DNA from: Pedobacter caeni | Lineage (GTDB): Bacteria; Bacteroidota; Bacteroidia; Sphingobacteriales; Sphingobacteriaceae | DNA: 64,000 nucleotides | Reading direction: 5' to 3' | Assembly: GCF_900129215.1 (NCBI RefSeq) | Contig: NZ_FQUQ01000004.1 | Span: 124,001 to 188,000, forward strand | In this document: in pieces, positions 53,871-62,701 of the stretch | Numbering within the stretch: the stretch's first letter is position 1 | Layout of the letters: each line of letters starts with the position of its first letter | The notes under the pieces: model-generated | Databases searched by the model: none | The model's input: the letters and a program-made list of their open reading frames with translations, nothing else | Told to the model about the DNA's origin: nothing | Position numbers and translations under genes: made by a program

Positions 53871-55185
53871 ATACCTGCCGGATGATCTCAATGATCCCTT
53901 CCTGCTCAATGATGTACATGCCCAGACGTTCCTGTGAAACGCCTTCTTTTAGCTGATAGGTAAATACCGGTTTGCCTTCTTTAAAAAAGGTATCCATGTA
54001 TTTAAAAGAAATGTTTTCAAACCTGCGGAGCTCATCGGCCAGTTCAACGATATGGGTGGAAATAAAAAAGATGGAGTTATGGACATGTGAAAGCTCAGAG
54101 ATAATTAACAAAGAAGCATCAAAAGCATCTTTTACATTCGTTCCTCTAAAGAGTTCATCAAAAATGATAAACATACGCTCCTGTTCCAGGAGCGTTGAAA
54201 CCGCTTCCTTTACCCTTTTCACTTCGCTGTAATAATGACTCAACCCCTGGTTGAGGTTGTCCGGTAAATTAATGGTGCTCAGCAATCCATTGAAAATGGT
54301 CGTCTCCATCTGCGTTGCAGGAACAGGAAAGCCCAGGTGTGACAAATAGATGGCGAGGCTCAGGGATTTCAATAAGGAGGATTTCCCGGCCATATTTGAT
54401 CCGGTCAGAAAAGTGATGTTTTCTCCTTTTTCCAAAGCAAGGTTATTCTTTACTGCCTGGTCAATCGATGGATGAAACAACCCTGTTAAACTAACCTTAA
54501 CTTCATTGGCGCCGGAATAAACAGGAAAACTCAAACCCTTTGTACGCGCTGTATTGGAGATGGTTTCGAAAGCATCCAGCTCATAAACGAGCAACAACAA
54601 GGCTTTGATCTCCGACTTCAGTTTCCCGCGGCAAGCGTGATCCAGTCTGCTGAGCTGATAAAAACGTAACCTCTTTCTATTCCATCCCCTGGCCACTTTT
54701 AGCTGATCAAGCTCAAGAACCTGTCCGATCCTTTGCCCTATTGCTTTCAGGTGTTCCGGGGCATCCTCAGTCAAAAGAATTTCTGTAAAACCGGAAAGGT
54801 ATTTTAATAAACGGATCAAATGCAGCAGTCCGCTGCTGATGGTATAATAATCACTGCCCGAACGCTTTTGAATAAAATACACCAGGGCATCCAGAATATT
54901 GTTTCTGGAATGGGCTTTATTAAACTTCAAATAATGTTCAATCAGGTCCAGCTGCTCGGCTTTGACTTCCAGAACGATCTTTTTATCATAGAAATACTGT
55001 ATCGCCTCCTTCCGGCGATTCAAAAAGTCAATATCGGACGAGGGCTTTCCCATCATGTCGCGGATCATCTCTTTCCCCCCGATCGTCTTTGTCCACCTGA
55101 ACAGCTGAACGATAGGATCTGAACCCGAACCATCTGTAAATACATTCAAGTCCCTGTAAGACTGGGCATCCATTTTAAAACTCAT
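53839..55185 (-). CDS. MutS-like ATPase lacking mismatch-recognition domains
   Basis: This protein of about 448 residues has only the lever/core-like helical part and the MutS ATPase (domain V). Its Walker A is TGSNMAGKSSLLKSL and its Walker B is MFIIFDELFRGTN, followed by STHIVELADEL. The N-terminal mismatch-binding and connector domains of true MutS (about 850 residues) are absent, and no Smr domain is present. I start it at ATG 55185 because the upstream extension to 55251 looks non-conserved. It is therefore not a standard mismatch repair protein; function unknown. It overlaps the M1-like gene by 32 bp in antisense. Confidence 0.85.
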   Translation of the reverse strand: MSFKMDAQSYRDLNVFTDGSGSDPIVQLFRWTKTIGGKEMIRDMMGKPSSDIDFLNRRKEAIQYFYDKKIVLEVKAEQLDLIEHYLKFNKAHSRNNILDALVYFIQKRSGSDYYTISSGLLHLIRLLKYLSGFTEILLTEDAPEHLKAIGQRIGQVLELDQLKVARGWNRKRLRFYQLSRLDHACRGKLKSEIKALLLLVYELDAFETISNTARTKGLSFPVYSGANEVKVSLTGLFHPSIDQAVKNNLALEKGENITFLTGSNMAGKSSLLKSLSLAIYLSHLGFPVPATQMETTIFNGLLSTINLPDNLNQGLSHYYSEVKRVKEAVSTLLEQERMFIIFDELFRGTNVKDAFDASLLIISELSHVHNSIFFISTHIVELADELRRFENISFKYMDTFFKEGKPVFTYQLKEGVSQERLGMYIIEQEGIIEIIRQVSKKTIGLSLS

Positions 55186-55350
55186 AGCATCTGCGATCAA
55201 AATCCCATGAAAGGTAATCAAAACATTGCAACAGTTTTCGCCAAAAGACATTTCACAATCATAATTTATAAGTGATCATTGATTATGCCGAATTGCGAAT
55301 TTTATTTGATATTTTAAATACGGTTTTGAATTACACTTAATTAAATCGGA

Positions 55351-56856
55351 ATGAAATCACGGACTCAAAAGACACTTCTTTTACTACTGGTTTGCCTGTT
55401 TTTTTCATTAACCTCACATGCCGATGAAAGCTTATCGGAGAAAGTAAAAAAACTGCCCGATCTTCCTCCCAAAGCCGCACAGGAACTGCTCTATCAGCTT
55501 ACGATATCCTATATCAGTACGGCAAGCGATACGGATCATATTGCTGCAAATAAAAATATACTTTTAGCCGCACTTGAAGAAAGTAACATCTCCACAAAAA
55601 AAGCATTCGCTTATGAAATAGAGGCTTTGGCAGCTAAAAAACTGCGAAAAATGGAAGAAGCAAAACGCTATATCTTACTCGCCCTTAAGGAAGCCGGAGA
55701 AGGTAAACCACAAATAGCCAGGTTGCTGAATATCCTTGCTTTTATCGAAACCGATCTTGAAAATTATATGGGGGCCATGGAGAGCTACCTTATGGTTGGT
55801 AAAATCTATCAGAAAAACCGGGATACCGCCCGCCTGGTCGCCAATTATAACAACATTGCAGACCTTTATATTAAAAACAACCTGTATGAGGAAGCCATCA
55901 ATGCCTTAAACCAGGCTACAGAACTGGCCACCAAACACAAAGATGGAGTGGCTCCATATTTCATCTATCAAAACAAAGCCACTGTTTATTTCTACCTTCA
56001 AAATCTGGATTCCCTCCAATACTATGCAAAGAAAACACTTAGCGCAAGAAAGAGCTTCCCCTATAACATCATTGCTGAACACCGCTTAAAGTACATGGAG
56101 CTCTTCTTAAAAAAAGATACCGCAGTAATTGATGCCATTAAACTGGTGGCAAACAATTACAGAGATCAGGACCATATCTTTACCACCATCCACCTTGCCC
56201 GGGCTTACCTGCTATTTGACAAAACCCGGGAGGCTAAAGAACTCATACTAAAACTCCTTTCCTCTCCTGCACTAAAAGATCCGGGATACACCCGGAGCAT
56301 ACTCTACGACTTATTGGGAGATACCTATCAGAAAGAAAAAAACTTCGAACTGTCCTCCCGTTACTATGAAAAAGGGATGGAACAATCCTTACTCAACGCA
56401 GAAAACATGATGAGGACCGGCAGCATCCTTACCTTTCTGAAATACGATGAAATTAAAAACAAATATGTCCTGGCACAGGAAAACATGAAAGTCAAAAAGA
56501 ACTATTTCATGTTGTTAATGGCCCTTGCCCTGGTGCTTATTGTTGCGCTCTTCTTCCTCTACAGATCTGCCAGGGTGAAGAAAAAATACAATGAACTCAT
56601 GTACAATAAATTAAGCAAAGAAATCTCTTTTATGAACTCCCACGAAGTGAGAAGATACCTGAGTAATATCCAGGGCATCATCATGGTGATTCAGATGAGT
56701 GAAGACAAAAAAACCGCCTATGTAGAACTTGAGGATGCACTTTTTGACTCTGCAGAACACCTGGACAATTCCATCAGAAACATCGTGAATAAGCTTCATG
56801 ACCATACCGAAAGTTCCTACAGACATACTGGAAGTGCTTACCGGCATACCGGTTAA
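55351..56856 (+). CDS. TPR-membrane protein with a histidine-kinase-like dimerisation domain but no ATPase
   Basis: This 501-residue protein has a signal peptide (LVCLFFSLTSHA) and several periplasmic TPR units (about 40-370; NNIADLYIKNNLYEEAINAL is one). One membrane helix (YFMLLMALALVLIVALFFLY) and a cytoplasmic helix pair with SHEVRRYLSNIQGIIMVIQ (His431) follow. That pair resembles a HisKA dimerisation helix set, but the protein stops about 60 residues later without any N- or G-box ATPase. The tail carries the duplicated YRHTG. It may be a phospho-transfer partner or a degenerate sensor. Divergent from the MutS-like gene; converges on the barrel-protein gene. Confidence 0.8.
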   Translation: MKSRTQKTLLLLLVCLFFSLTSHADESLSEKVKKLPDLPPKAAQELLYQLTISYISTASDTDHIAANKNILLAALEESNISTKKAFAYEIEALAAKKLRKMEEAKRYILLALKEAGEGKPQIARLLNILAFIETDLENYMGAMESYLMVGKIYQKNRDTARLVANYNNIADLYIKNNLYEEAINALNQATELATKHKDGVAPYFIYQNKATVYFYLQNLDSLQYYAKKTLSARKSFPYNIIAEHRLKYMELFLKKDTAVIDAIKLVANNYRDQDHIFTTIHLARAYLLFDKTREAKELILKLLSSPALKDPGYTRSILYDLLGDTYQKEKNFELSSRYYEKGMEQSLLNAENMMRTGSILTFLKYDEIKNKYVLAQENMKVKKNYFMLLMALALVLIVALFFLYRSARVKKKYNELMYNKLSKEISFMNSHEVRRYLSNIQGIIMVIQMSEDKKTAYVELEDALFDSAEHLDNSIRNIVNKLHDHTESSYRHTGSAYRHTG

Positions 56857-59228
56857 TTTGTCCGTTTCCGTTCATCATCATTCCCAAAACTGCGGCGCTT
56901 TACGGTCAGATTATCGTTTCCAAAATGATAATTCAGAGAGATCCTGAAGAACCTGCTGCTATTGTTTTCACTGTATACCTGCCTGATTCCGTTGACTACC
57001 GAACGGTAATTTTTCAAATAGTTCTGATTGAATACATCATTCATCAGCAATGACAATTGCATCTTGTTTTTTAGCAGCGATTGTTGCAAGCCAATATTCA
57101 GTCCGGACATCGCCCCGATCTCATACAATCCCTTTTTAAAGGAAGAGCTATAGCTATAATCTACCTGCAGCTTCGTAGATTTCCCTAATGAAAAAGTATT
57201 ATTGGTTGATAAATACAATTGCGCAGTGTTTTCAGGGCTGGCCTTAATCTGATTTATAAACTTACTTTTTGAGCCTAAAAGGTAGATTGAATTCTGGCTT
57301 TCCCAGCAAGAAATCAACTGTAGACTAAAGTTCTCTCCAAGCCCAAAGTACTGCTCTTTATAATAGTTTTCCCTGGTCAGAACCAGTGTATTTGTTGCTG
57401 GATCGGAGCTAAATACCGGACCATAGCCATCCCTGATAAGGTTAAAAAAGATATTGGTTCTCCATACCCCTTTGTAAACATGACTAAAGTCCAAATGATC
57501 ACCAAAAGAAGGTTTCAAAAAAGGATTTCCTTCAGAATAACTGTTGCTGTTGATGTAGGAACGAAAAGGATTCAGCACCGCAAAATCAGGTCTGTTTATT
57601 CTCCTTCCGTAACTAAAGAGGAAATGATGCTTGTTCTCTTTATAACTGAAATAAAGGCTGGGGAATAATTTAAGGTAACTGTTTTTATTCCTCTGGTTTA
57701 AAGTGGCCGATTCCCCCTCAGTATCTGTATTTTCAAGCCTTAAGCCAAGTTGAATGCTCAGTTTAGGGTTCAGCTCTTTTACTCCATTTACATATATCGC
57801 CTGGTTATTTTCCCGGTACCTGAATTCATTGGAACGACCTGCATCTATCACAGCAGTACCGGAAATGGTATTAAAATATTGGATCTCCCCGTTACTTTTT
57901 ACAAAGCTGAGCTTTCCTCCGTACGACAAGCTCATGAATTTCAGGGGATACTCCACATCAACCTTTACACTCCCATTTTCTATCCTTCTGCCGGAGACAT
58001 TTCTTGCCGCCTGATTGGTATTCAAAAAAATCATATCCGGAGAAAAAACATTGGCTACAAAGCGGTTGTCGATTTTAGAATGATAACTGAAATAATCAAG
58101 GTCTGCTGAAATTTTCCGGCCAAGGGTGTCTAACCGGGAAATCACATGTGCATTATAGGCCTGACTTCCGGACCGCAGAGCCCTCTCCCCCTGGTTGATC
58201 AGCAGAGAATCCAGCTCCATATTGGGGTTGTAAATCCTGATGCCTACAAAATCTTTGGAATCCGGACGCTGCTCATTCCCCTGGTATTGAAGGCCGATAC
58301 TCGTCTGGTCTGAAAGGTCATAATCAAATGCCATCCGGCCGGAAAGTTTGTCTTCTTTTTGTTTCCCATCGTATGTCAGCTTCCATGGCCCTGAAGGATA
58401 ATCCGTATCCAGTTCCTGTCTCAGTTTACTATTTCCTGAAGTTCCGGATCCGCTTACTGAAAACCCGATTTTGTTTTTATGGTAGGAATAGTTATTGCTT
58501 AATGTGGCCAGACCATAACTGTTCTGATCATAAGATAAAGCAGTCGAATTTTTCCAGGAATTTCTTGTTCCTTTCTTTAAAATGATATTGATCAGGCCAC
58601 CCGATCCCCCTGCTTCATATTTCGCCGGTGGGTTGCTGATCACTTCAATACTCCTGATGTCTTTCGCCGGTATTGATTTCAGAAAACTGATCAGGTCATT
58701 GCCAGACAGTTCCAGCATACGCCCGTTTACCATCACAGCGGAAGATCCTTTCCCCAGCATGCTGATGGTATTGTTTTGGACCACAACACCAGGAGCGGCA
58801 CTGATGGCAGAAACACCATCTCCGGCTGAGGCAGCAATACTGCTTTCTACATCAAAGATTAAACGGTCTGCTTTATAAGTGATGGCTTTCTTCCTGGCAA
58901 ATACCTCAAACCCTTGCAACTGACCTGGCTTTTCTGTCAACACAATTGTGCCCAGATCAAGCTCATCTTCAAGGACAAGATTTTTCTCCCAATCTCCCAA
59001 TCCCAGATAGCTGACCCGGATCTTGTACAAACCTTTTTTAACATCCAGGTCAAAAGAACCATCGTCCTTAGTCAATGTTCCTTTAACAAGGTTCCCCTCA
59101 GGATTGGTTAAGATTACGTTTGCCCAGGCCAGTTGTACCAGGTTGTTTTTCACCTGTCCTTTAATTTTTAGTTGTGCACCTGCAAATACCGGCCATGCGA
59201 TCAGAATGAATAAAATGACGCGTTTCAT
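56853..59228 (-). CDS. Outer-membrane beta-barrel family protein (TonB-receptor-like)
   Basis: This 791-residue protein has a signal peptide (MKRVILFILIAWPVFAGAQ), a CarboxypepD_reg-like domain (KIKGQVKNNLVQLAWANVIL), and a plug-like segment. The plug has ISAAPGVVVQNNTISMLGKG, with VMVNGRMLELSGNDLI. A long barrel matching the OMP_b-brl_3 group follows. I start it at 59228; the frame is open to 59384 but that adds 52 residues spanning the promoter region. It converges on the TPR-membrane gene with a 4-bp overlap. Upstream lie repeated GTCCGAC boxes and a membrane-bound AraC regulator gene on the same strand. Confidence 0.88.
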   Translation of the reverse strand: MKRVILFILIAWPVFAGAQLKIKGQVKNNLVQLAWANVILTNPEGNLVKGTLTKDDGSFDLDVKKGLYKIRVSYLGLGDWEKNLVLEDELDLGTIVLTEKPGQLQGFEVFARKKAITYKADRLIFDVESSIAASAGDGVSAISAAPGVVVQNNTISMLGKGSSAVMVNGRMLELSGNDLISFLKSIPAKDIRSIEVISNPPAKYEAGGSGGLINIILKKGTRNSWKNSTALSYDQNSYGLATLSNNYSYHKNKIGFSVSGSGTSGNSKLRQELDTDYPSGPWKLTYDGKQKEDKLSGRMAFDYDLSDQTSIGLQYQGNEQRPDSKDFVGIRIYNPNMELDSLLINQGERALRSGSQAYNAHVISRLDTLGRKISADLDYFSYHSKIDNRFVANVFSPDMIFLNTNQAARNVSGRRIENGSVKVDVEYPLKFMSLSYGGKLSFVKSNGEIQYFNTISGTAVIDAGRSNEFRYRENNQAIYVNGVKELNPKLSIQLGLRLENTDTEGESATLNQRNKNSYLKLFPSLYFSYKENKHHFLFSYGRRINRPDFAVLNPFRSYINSNSYSEGNPFLKPSFGDHLDFSHVYKGVWRTNIFFNLIRDGYGPVFSSDPATNTLVLTRENYYKEQYFGLGENFSLQLISCWESQNSIYLLGSKSKFINQIKASPENTAQLYLSTNNTFSLGKSTKLQVDYSYSSSFKKGLYEIGAMSGLNIGLQQSLLKNKMQLSLLMNDVFNQNYLKNYRSVVNGIRQVYSENNSSRFFRISLNYHFGNDNLTVKRRSFGNDDERKRTN

Positions 59229-59276
59229 ATTTATATTTTGTTTGCCACAAAGGTGCTGAGGCGCAACAAGGGAAAC

Positions 59277-59346
59277 GTCCGACAAAAAAAGTCGGACTCT
59301 TTTTTTCATCGGGAAATCGGTCCGACTTTCTTCAAAACCGTACGAC
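59277..59346. promoter_or_regulatory. Repeated GTCCGAC boxes upstream of the barrel-protein gene
   Basis: GTCCGAC at 59277-59283 and its complement at 59291-59297 form an inverted pair with a 7-A spacer. A further GTCCGAC lies at 59320-59326 and the variant GTACGAC at 59340-59346, exactly 20 bp later, each followed by TTT. The set lies 49-118 bp upstream of ATG 59228 and next to an AraC-family gene, as expected for an activator site. Confidence 0.6.
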
Positions 59347-59422
59347 TTTTTGCAAACAGACTGGTAAAAGACCGTTTTCATCAATAAACCAGGAAAGGAT
59401 AAGCATGGAACAGTAATGTCCT

Positions 59423-60568
59423 TCAGACAAAAGAATTGCGAAACTGTGTTGGTGTCAGGTCGGTATATTTTTTAAATGCAGTATGGAAAGAAGATTTCGA
59501 ATTGAAGCCCACCTGATAAAAAACTTCCTGAATATTTAAACCACTTTTCGCCGGATCTTTTAAAATCATCATGGCTTTCTGAATGCGGTATTCATTCACA
59601 AAATCAAAAAAATGCTGATTCAGGTGCTGATTGATCAGGATAGACAATTCGCGTACGGGCATTTCCATTTGAATGGCCAGGTCCTGGACCGTTAATGAAG
59701 GTTCAAGGTAAGGTTCTGCACTGCTCATATATTCCTTCAGCTGTCTGATTTTTTTATGCTGTTCCTCATTCCCTTCCTGTTGCTTCATTGGAACCTCTCC
59801 TGCCAGAGCAGGAAGGCTATCCTCAATTGGCGCTAACCTGGAGTCAATCCCCCTGAACAGGTCGGGATAATACAAGGCCTTCATCACAAACCAGCACAAA
59901 ATAAATACGGCATTGATCCCTACAAAAATCTGCGCCCCGTTAAAAATATCGGAAGATCCCATAAACAAAAGCAGGTCCTTAAACATCACGATCGTATGAA
60001 CAACAGTGATGACTACAGTCAGCTGAAACAACCATTTATAAGTGATCGTGGCCGTATCCGTATAGTTTTCCAGGTAAACCTTTCTGTATTTCCTCAGCAG
60101 CAGAAAAACCGCAATGATATAAAATGCGAATTGCAGGTGGCCAAAAACCATGAAAATCGCTCCGGTATACCCCCCTCCGTAAGTAATTAAAAAGCTGACT
60201 TTACCTGCCGGTTCTGCCAGATAACAGACGGGTAATAAGTACAGGTTTTCGATCAGAAAAGGAAGCGCATGCAACAGGTGTTTAGGCTTTAACCTGAAAT
60301 CTGTGTAGCAGCGTGCCAATGCATAAAGAAAGAACAAAGGATTGATCAAAGCTGAAGTGCTCCTCCGGAACATTTCCAGATCCGGATAATGCCGGGTAAC
60401 AGGATAGATAAACCAACCGCTAAGGTCAATGGCATTCAGAATGATAAAAGCTGCAAGAAGAACATTGCCCAGCTTATTATTCGTAGCAACCGTGAGCAGG
60501 AAAAATGATAAAAGTAAGGATACAAAAACGGCAACTATTGAAATAATGGCGATTAGATTTTGTTCCAC
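59423..60568 (-). CDS. Membrane-bound AraC-family regulator
   Basis: This 381-residue protein has about seven membrane helices (residues 5-240). A cytoplasmic AraC-type DNA-binding domain (about 280-378) follows, with LDPAKSGLNIQEVFYQ-like helix and VGFNSKSSFHTAFKKYTDLT, the signature of the second helix-turn-helix. Such 7TM-AraC proteins are common in Bacteroidota. It is encoded immediately upstream of the barrel-protein gene on the same strand, with the GTCCGAC boxes between them, so it is the likely regulator of that gene. Confidence 0.9.
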   Translation of the reverse strand: MEQNLIAIISIVAVFVSLLLSFFLLTVATNNKLGNVLLAAFIILNAIDLSGWFIYPVTRHYPDLEMFRRSTSALINPLFFLYALARCYTDFRLKPKHLLHALPFLIENLYLLPVCYLAEPAGKVSFLITYGGGYTGAIFMVFGHLQFAFYIIAVFLLLRKYRKVYLENYTDTATITYKWLFQLTVVITVVHTIVMFKDLLLFMGSSDIFNGAQIFVGINAVFILCWFVMKALYYPDLFRGIDSRLAPIEDSLPALAGEVPMKQQEGNEEQHKKIRQLKEYMSSAEPYLEPSLTVQDLAIQMEMPVRELSILINQHLNQHFFDFVNEYRIQKAMMILKDPAKSGLNIQEVFYQVGFNSKSSFHTAFKKYTDLTPTQFRNSFV

Positions 60569-60795
60569 GGTTTGCTTTTGTTGGTTTATATACGAATGTA
60601 ATACATTGTTTCAAATCCGGATGTCCCTGCTCAAAAAAAACACAGCTTAGATTCCTGCCTGGCGCCCCAGACACCCCTATAACCAGCAGAGTATCAACCC
60701 TTCCAAAACCATCGTTTTCCAAATCTCATTTGGAACTTACAAAATATTATTTATACATTAACAATTCTTTCGCATTGTTCAAATTCTTGTAAATA

Positions 60796-61356
60796 ATGGA
60801 TAAGTATGATAAAACTTCTGAATCTGCCCTCTGGCAAAGCTTTAAATCCGGCGATAAAACCGCGTTTAAAGCTATATATTACGAGTATTACATGCTGCTT
60901 TACCGATATGGGGTAAAAACATCTGCGGATACAGAACTTGCGGAAGATTGCCTGCAGGATTTATTTTTAAAGCTCTGGAAGAACAGAGAAAACCTTGGGG
61001 AAGTCAGCTCGGTTAAAAGTTATTTATACAGGGCTTACATCCGGACCTTGTTTGATGCCATGAAGAAATTCCGGAAGGAACACCAGTTTGGCGACCTCAG
61101 CACAGAGACCTCAGAAAGCAGCATCGAAGAGACCATTATCGAAGGTCAGACGCATACCGAAAGTAACCTCCATTTACACCGGGCCTTACAACACCTCAGC
61201 CGGCGGCAACGGCAGGTGGTCCTGCTCCATTATTTTGAAGGCCTTTCCTATAAACAGATTGCCGAAGTACTCCCCATAAAATACCAGGCCATCCGGAATT
61301 GCATCCATGAAGCCATTAAAGTACTCCGGAAGAACATTGCCTCCCGTTCAGGATAG
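60796..61356 (+). CDS. ECF-type RNA polymerase sigma factor
   Basis: This 186-residue sigma-70 family protein has region 2 (FKAIYYEYYMLLYRYGVKTS and CLQDLFLKLWKNRENL) and region 4 (ALQHLSRRQRQVVLLHYFEG, then YKQIAEVLPIKYQAIRN). There is no region 1.1 or 3, as in ECF factors. In Bacteroidota these are often next to FecR-type anti-sigma genes, but none is visible here. The next genes, 76 bp downstream, are a sugar transporter and a ROK kinase. Confidence 0.93.
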   Translation: MDKYDKTSESALWQSFKSGDKTAFKAIYYEYYMLLYRYGVKTSADTELAEDCLQDLFLKLWKNRENLGEVSSVKSYLYRAYIRTLFDAMKKFRKEHQFGDLSTETSESSIEETIIEGQTHTESNLHLHRALQHLSRRQRQVVLLHYFEGLSYKQIAEVLPIKYQAIRNCIHEAIKVLRKNIASRSG

Positions 61357-61432
61357 CCCTGATAATTATTTTTCAAAAAACGGGTACAAAACACAGATCC
61401 CCCCGTCTGTGTAATTACAAAAGCAATAAGCA

Positions 61433-62701
61433 ATGAAAAGAAACTACTTTGTATTAGGCCTGATCTTACTGACATTCTTTGTCATCTCCTTTTTAACCAA
61501 TATCATCGGGCCCCTGGTACCGGATATCATCAGGAGCTTTTCTTTAAGCCTCACCACCGTTGCCCTGCTTCCCTTCGCCTTCTTTATCGCCTATGGGGTG
61601 ATGTCCATTCCTTCCGGCATCCTGGTAGAAAAATATGGAGAAAAGAAAGTCATGTGCGCTGCTTTCTTCATTTCTTTCCTGGGTGCACTTCTTTTTGTAA
61701 TTACACCAGGCTATTTCAGTTACATGTGTTCCCTGTTTTTTATCGGAGCCGGAATGGCGATGCTCCAGGTGGCCATCAATCCCCTGCTCCGGGTAGCCGG
61801 AGGCGAAGAACACTTTGCCTTCAATTCAGTACTCGCCCAGTTTTTCTTTGGTCTGGCTTCTTTCCTAAGTCCTTTGGTTTACTCTTACCTGGTGCTAAAC
61901 ATTGGTAAACCTGAAGGAGATTCCAGTGCAATCATCAGCTTTTTTGAATCCATCACCCCCAAAGCACTTCCATGGATTTCGCTTTACTGGATCTTTGCGA
62001 TCATCTCGGTGCTCATGGTCATCGTCATTGCTTTGATCAAAATCCCTAAAGTAGAACTGAAAGGAGAGGAGAAAGTTGGAGGCTGGGAAACCAATACTAC
62101 CCTCCTTAAAAACCCAACTGTTATCTTCTATTTTCTGGCCATATTTTGTTATGTCGGATTAGAACAGGGCGTAGCCAACTGGATGTCCGAATTTTTAAAT
62201 ACCTATCATCAGATTGACCCCAAAACAGCCGGCGCCAGTGCGGTTTCCTGGTTTTGGGGATTACTCACCATTGGCACCTTACTGGGACTCCTGCTCCTAA
62301 AGTTCATGGACAGCCGTAAAGTTCTGATTTTGTTTACCGGAGCCGCCATATTAAGCCTGGCTTTTGCCTTGTTTGGCCCGGCAGCAATTGCCCTTTGGGC
62401 TTTTCCAATGGTTGGTTTTTTCGCATCTGTGATGTGGTCCATCATCATATCCCTTGCCCTCAACTCCATGAATAAACACCATGGCGCCTTATCAGGAATC
62501 CTGATCACCGGAATTTGTGGTGGTGCAGTGATTCCCCTGCTGATCGGATGGATCGGCGATATGACCTCTCTGAAAACAGGAATGATCTTTATGTTCATCA
62601 TGCTGACTTATATCCTGAACATAGGCTTCTGGGCCAAACCACTCGTTCAAAATGAAACCATCTCCAGTAAAAAAAATAAAAAAGCAACAAACAATGAATA
62701 A
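61433..62701 (+). CDS. MFS sugar transporter (FucP/glucose-galactose type)
   Basis: This 422-residue inner-membrane protein has twelve hydrophobic helices in two halves with a cytoplasmic loop near residue 210. The motif GVMSIPSGILVEKYGEKKV fits the MFS loop 2-3 signature. MFFIGAGMAMLQVAINPLLR recalls the conserved NP segment of the FucP-type sugar/proton symporters. The gene ends overlapping the ROK kinase gene by 8 bp, so imported sugar would be phosphorylated by the next product. Sugar specificity is unknown. Confidence 0.9.
   Translation: MKRNYFVLGLILLTFFVISFLTNIIGPLVPDIIRSFSLSLTTVALLPFAFFIAYGVMSIPSGILVEKYGEKKVMCAAFFISFLGALLFVITPGYFSYMCSLFFIGAGMAMLQVAINPLLRVAGGEEHFAFNSVLAQFFFGLASFLSPLVYSYLVLNIGKPEGDSSAIISFFESITPKALPWISLYWIFAIISVLMVIVIALIKIPKVELKGEEKVGGWETNTTLLKNPTVIFYFLAIFCYVGLEQGVANWMSEFLNTYHQIDPKTAGASAVSWFWGLLTIGTLLGLLLLKFMDSRKVLILFTGAAILSLAFALFGPAAIALWAFPMVGFFASVMWSIIISLALNSMNKHHGALSGILITGICGGAVIPLLIGWIGDMTSLKTGMIFMFIMLTYILNIGFWAKPLVQNETISSKKNKKATNNE

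Noticed and set aside
62652..62693. Upstream start of the ROK kinase gene
   Set aside because: The extra residues lie inside the transporter gene in another frame; the family start MNKELLIGVDLGG is at 62694.
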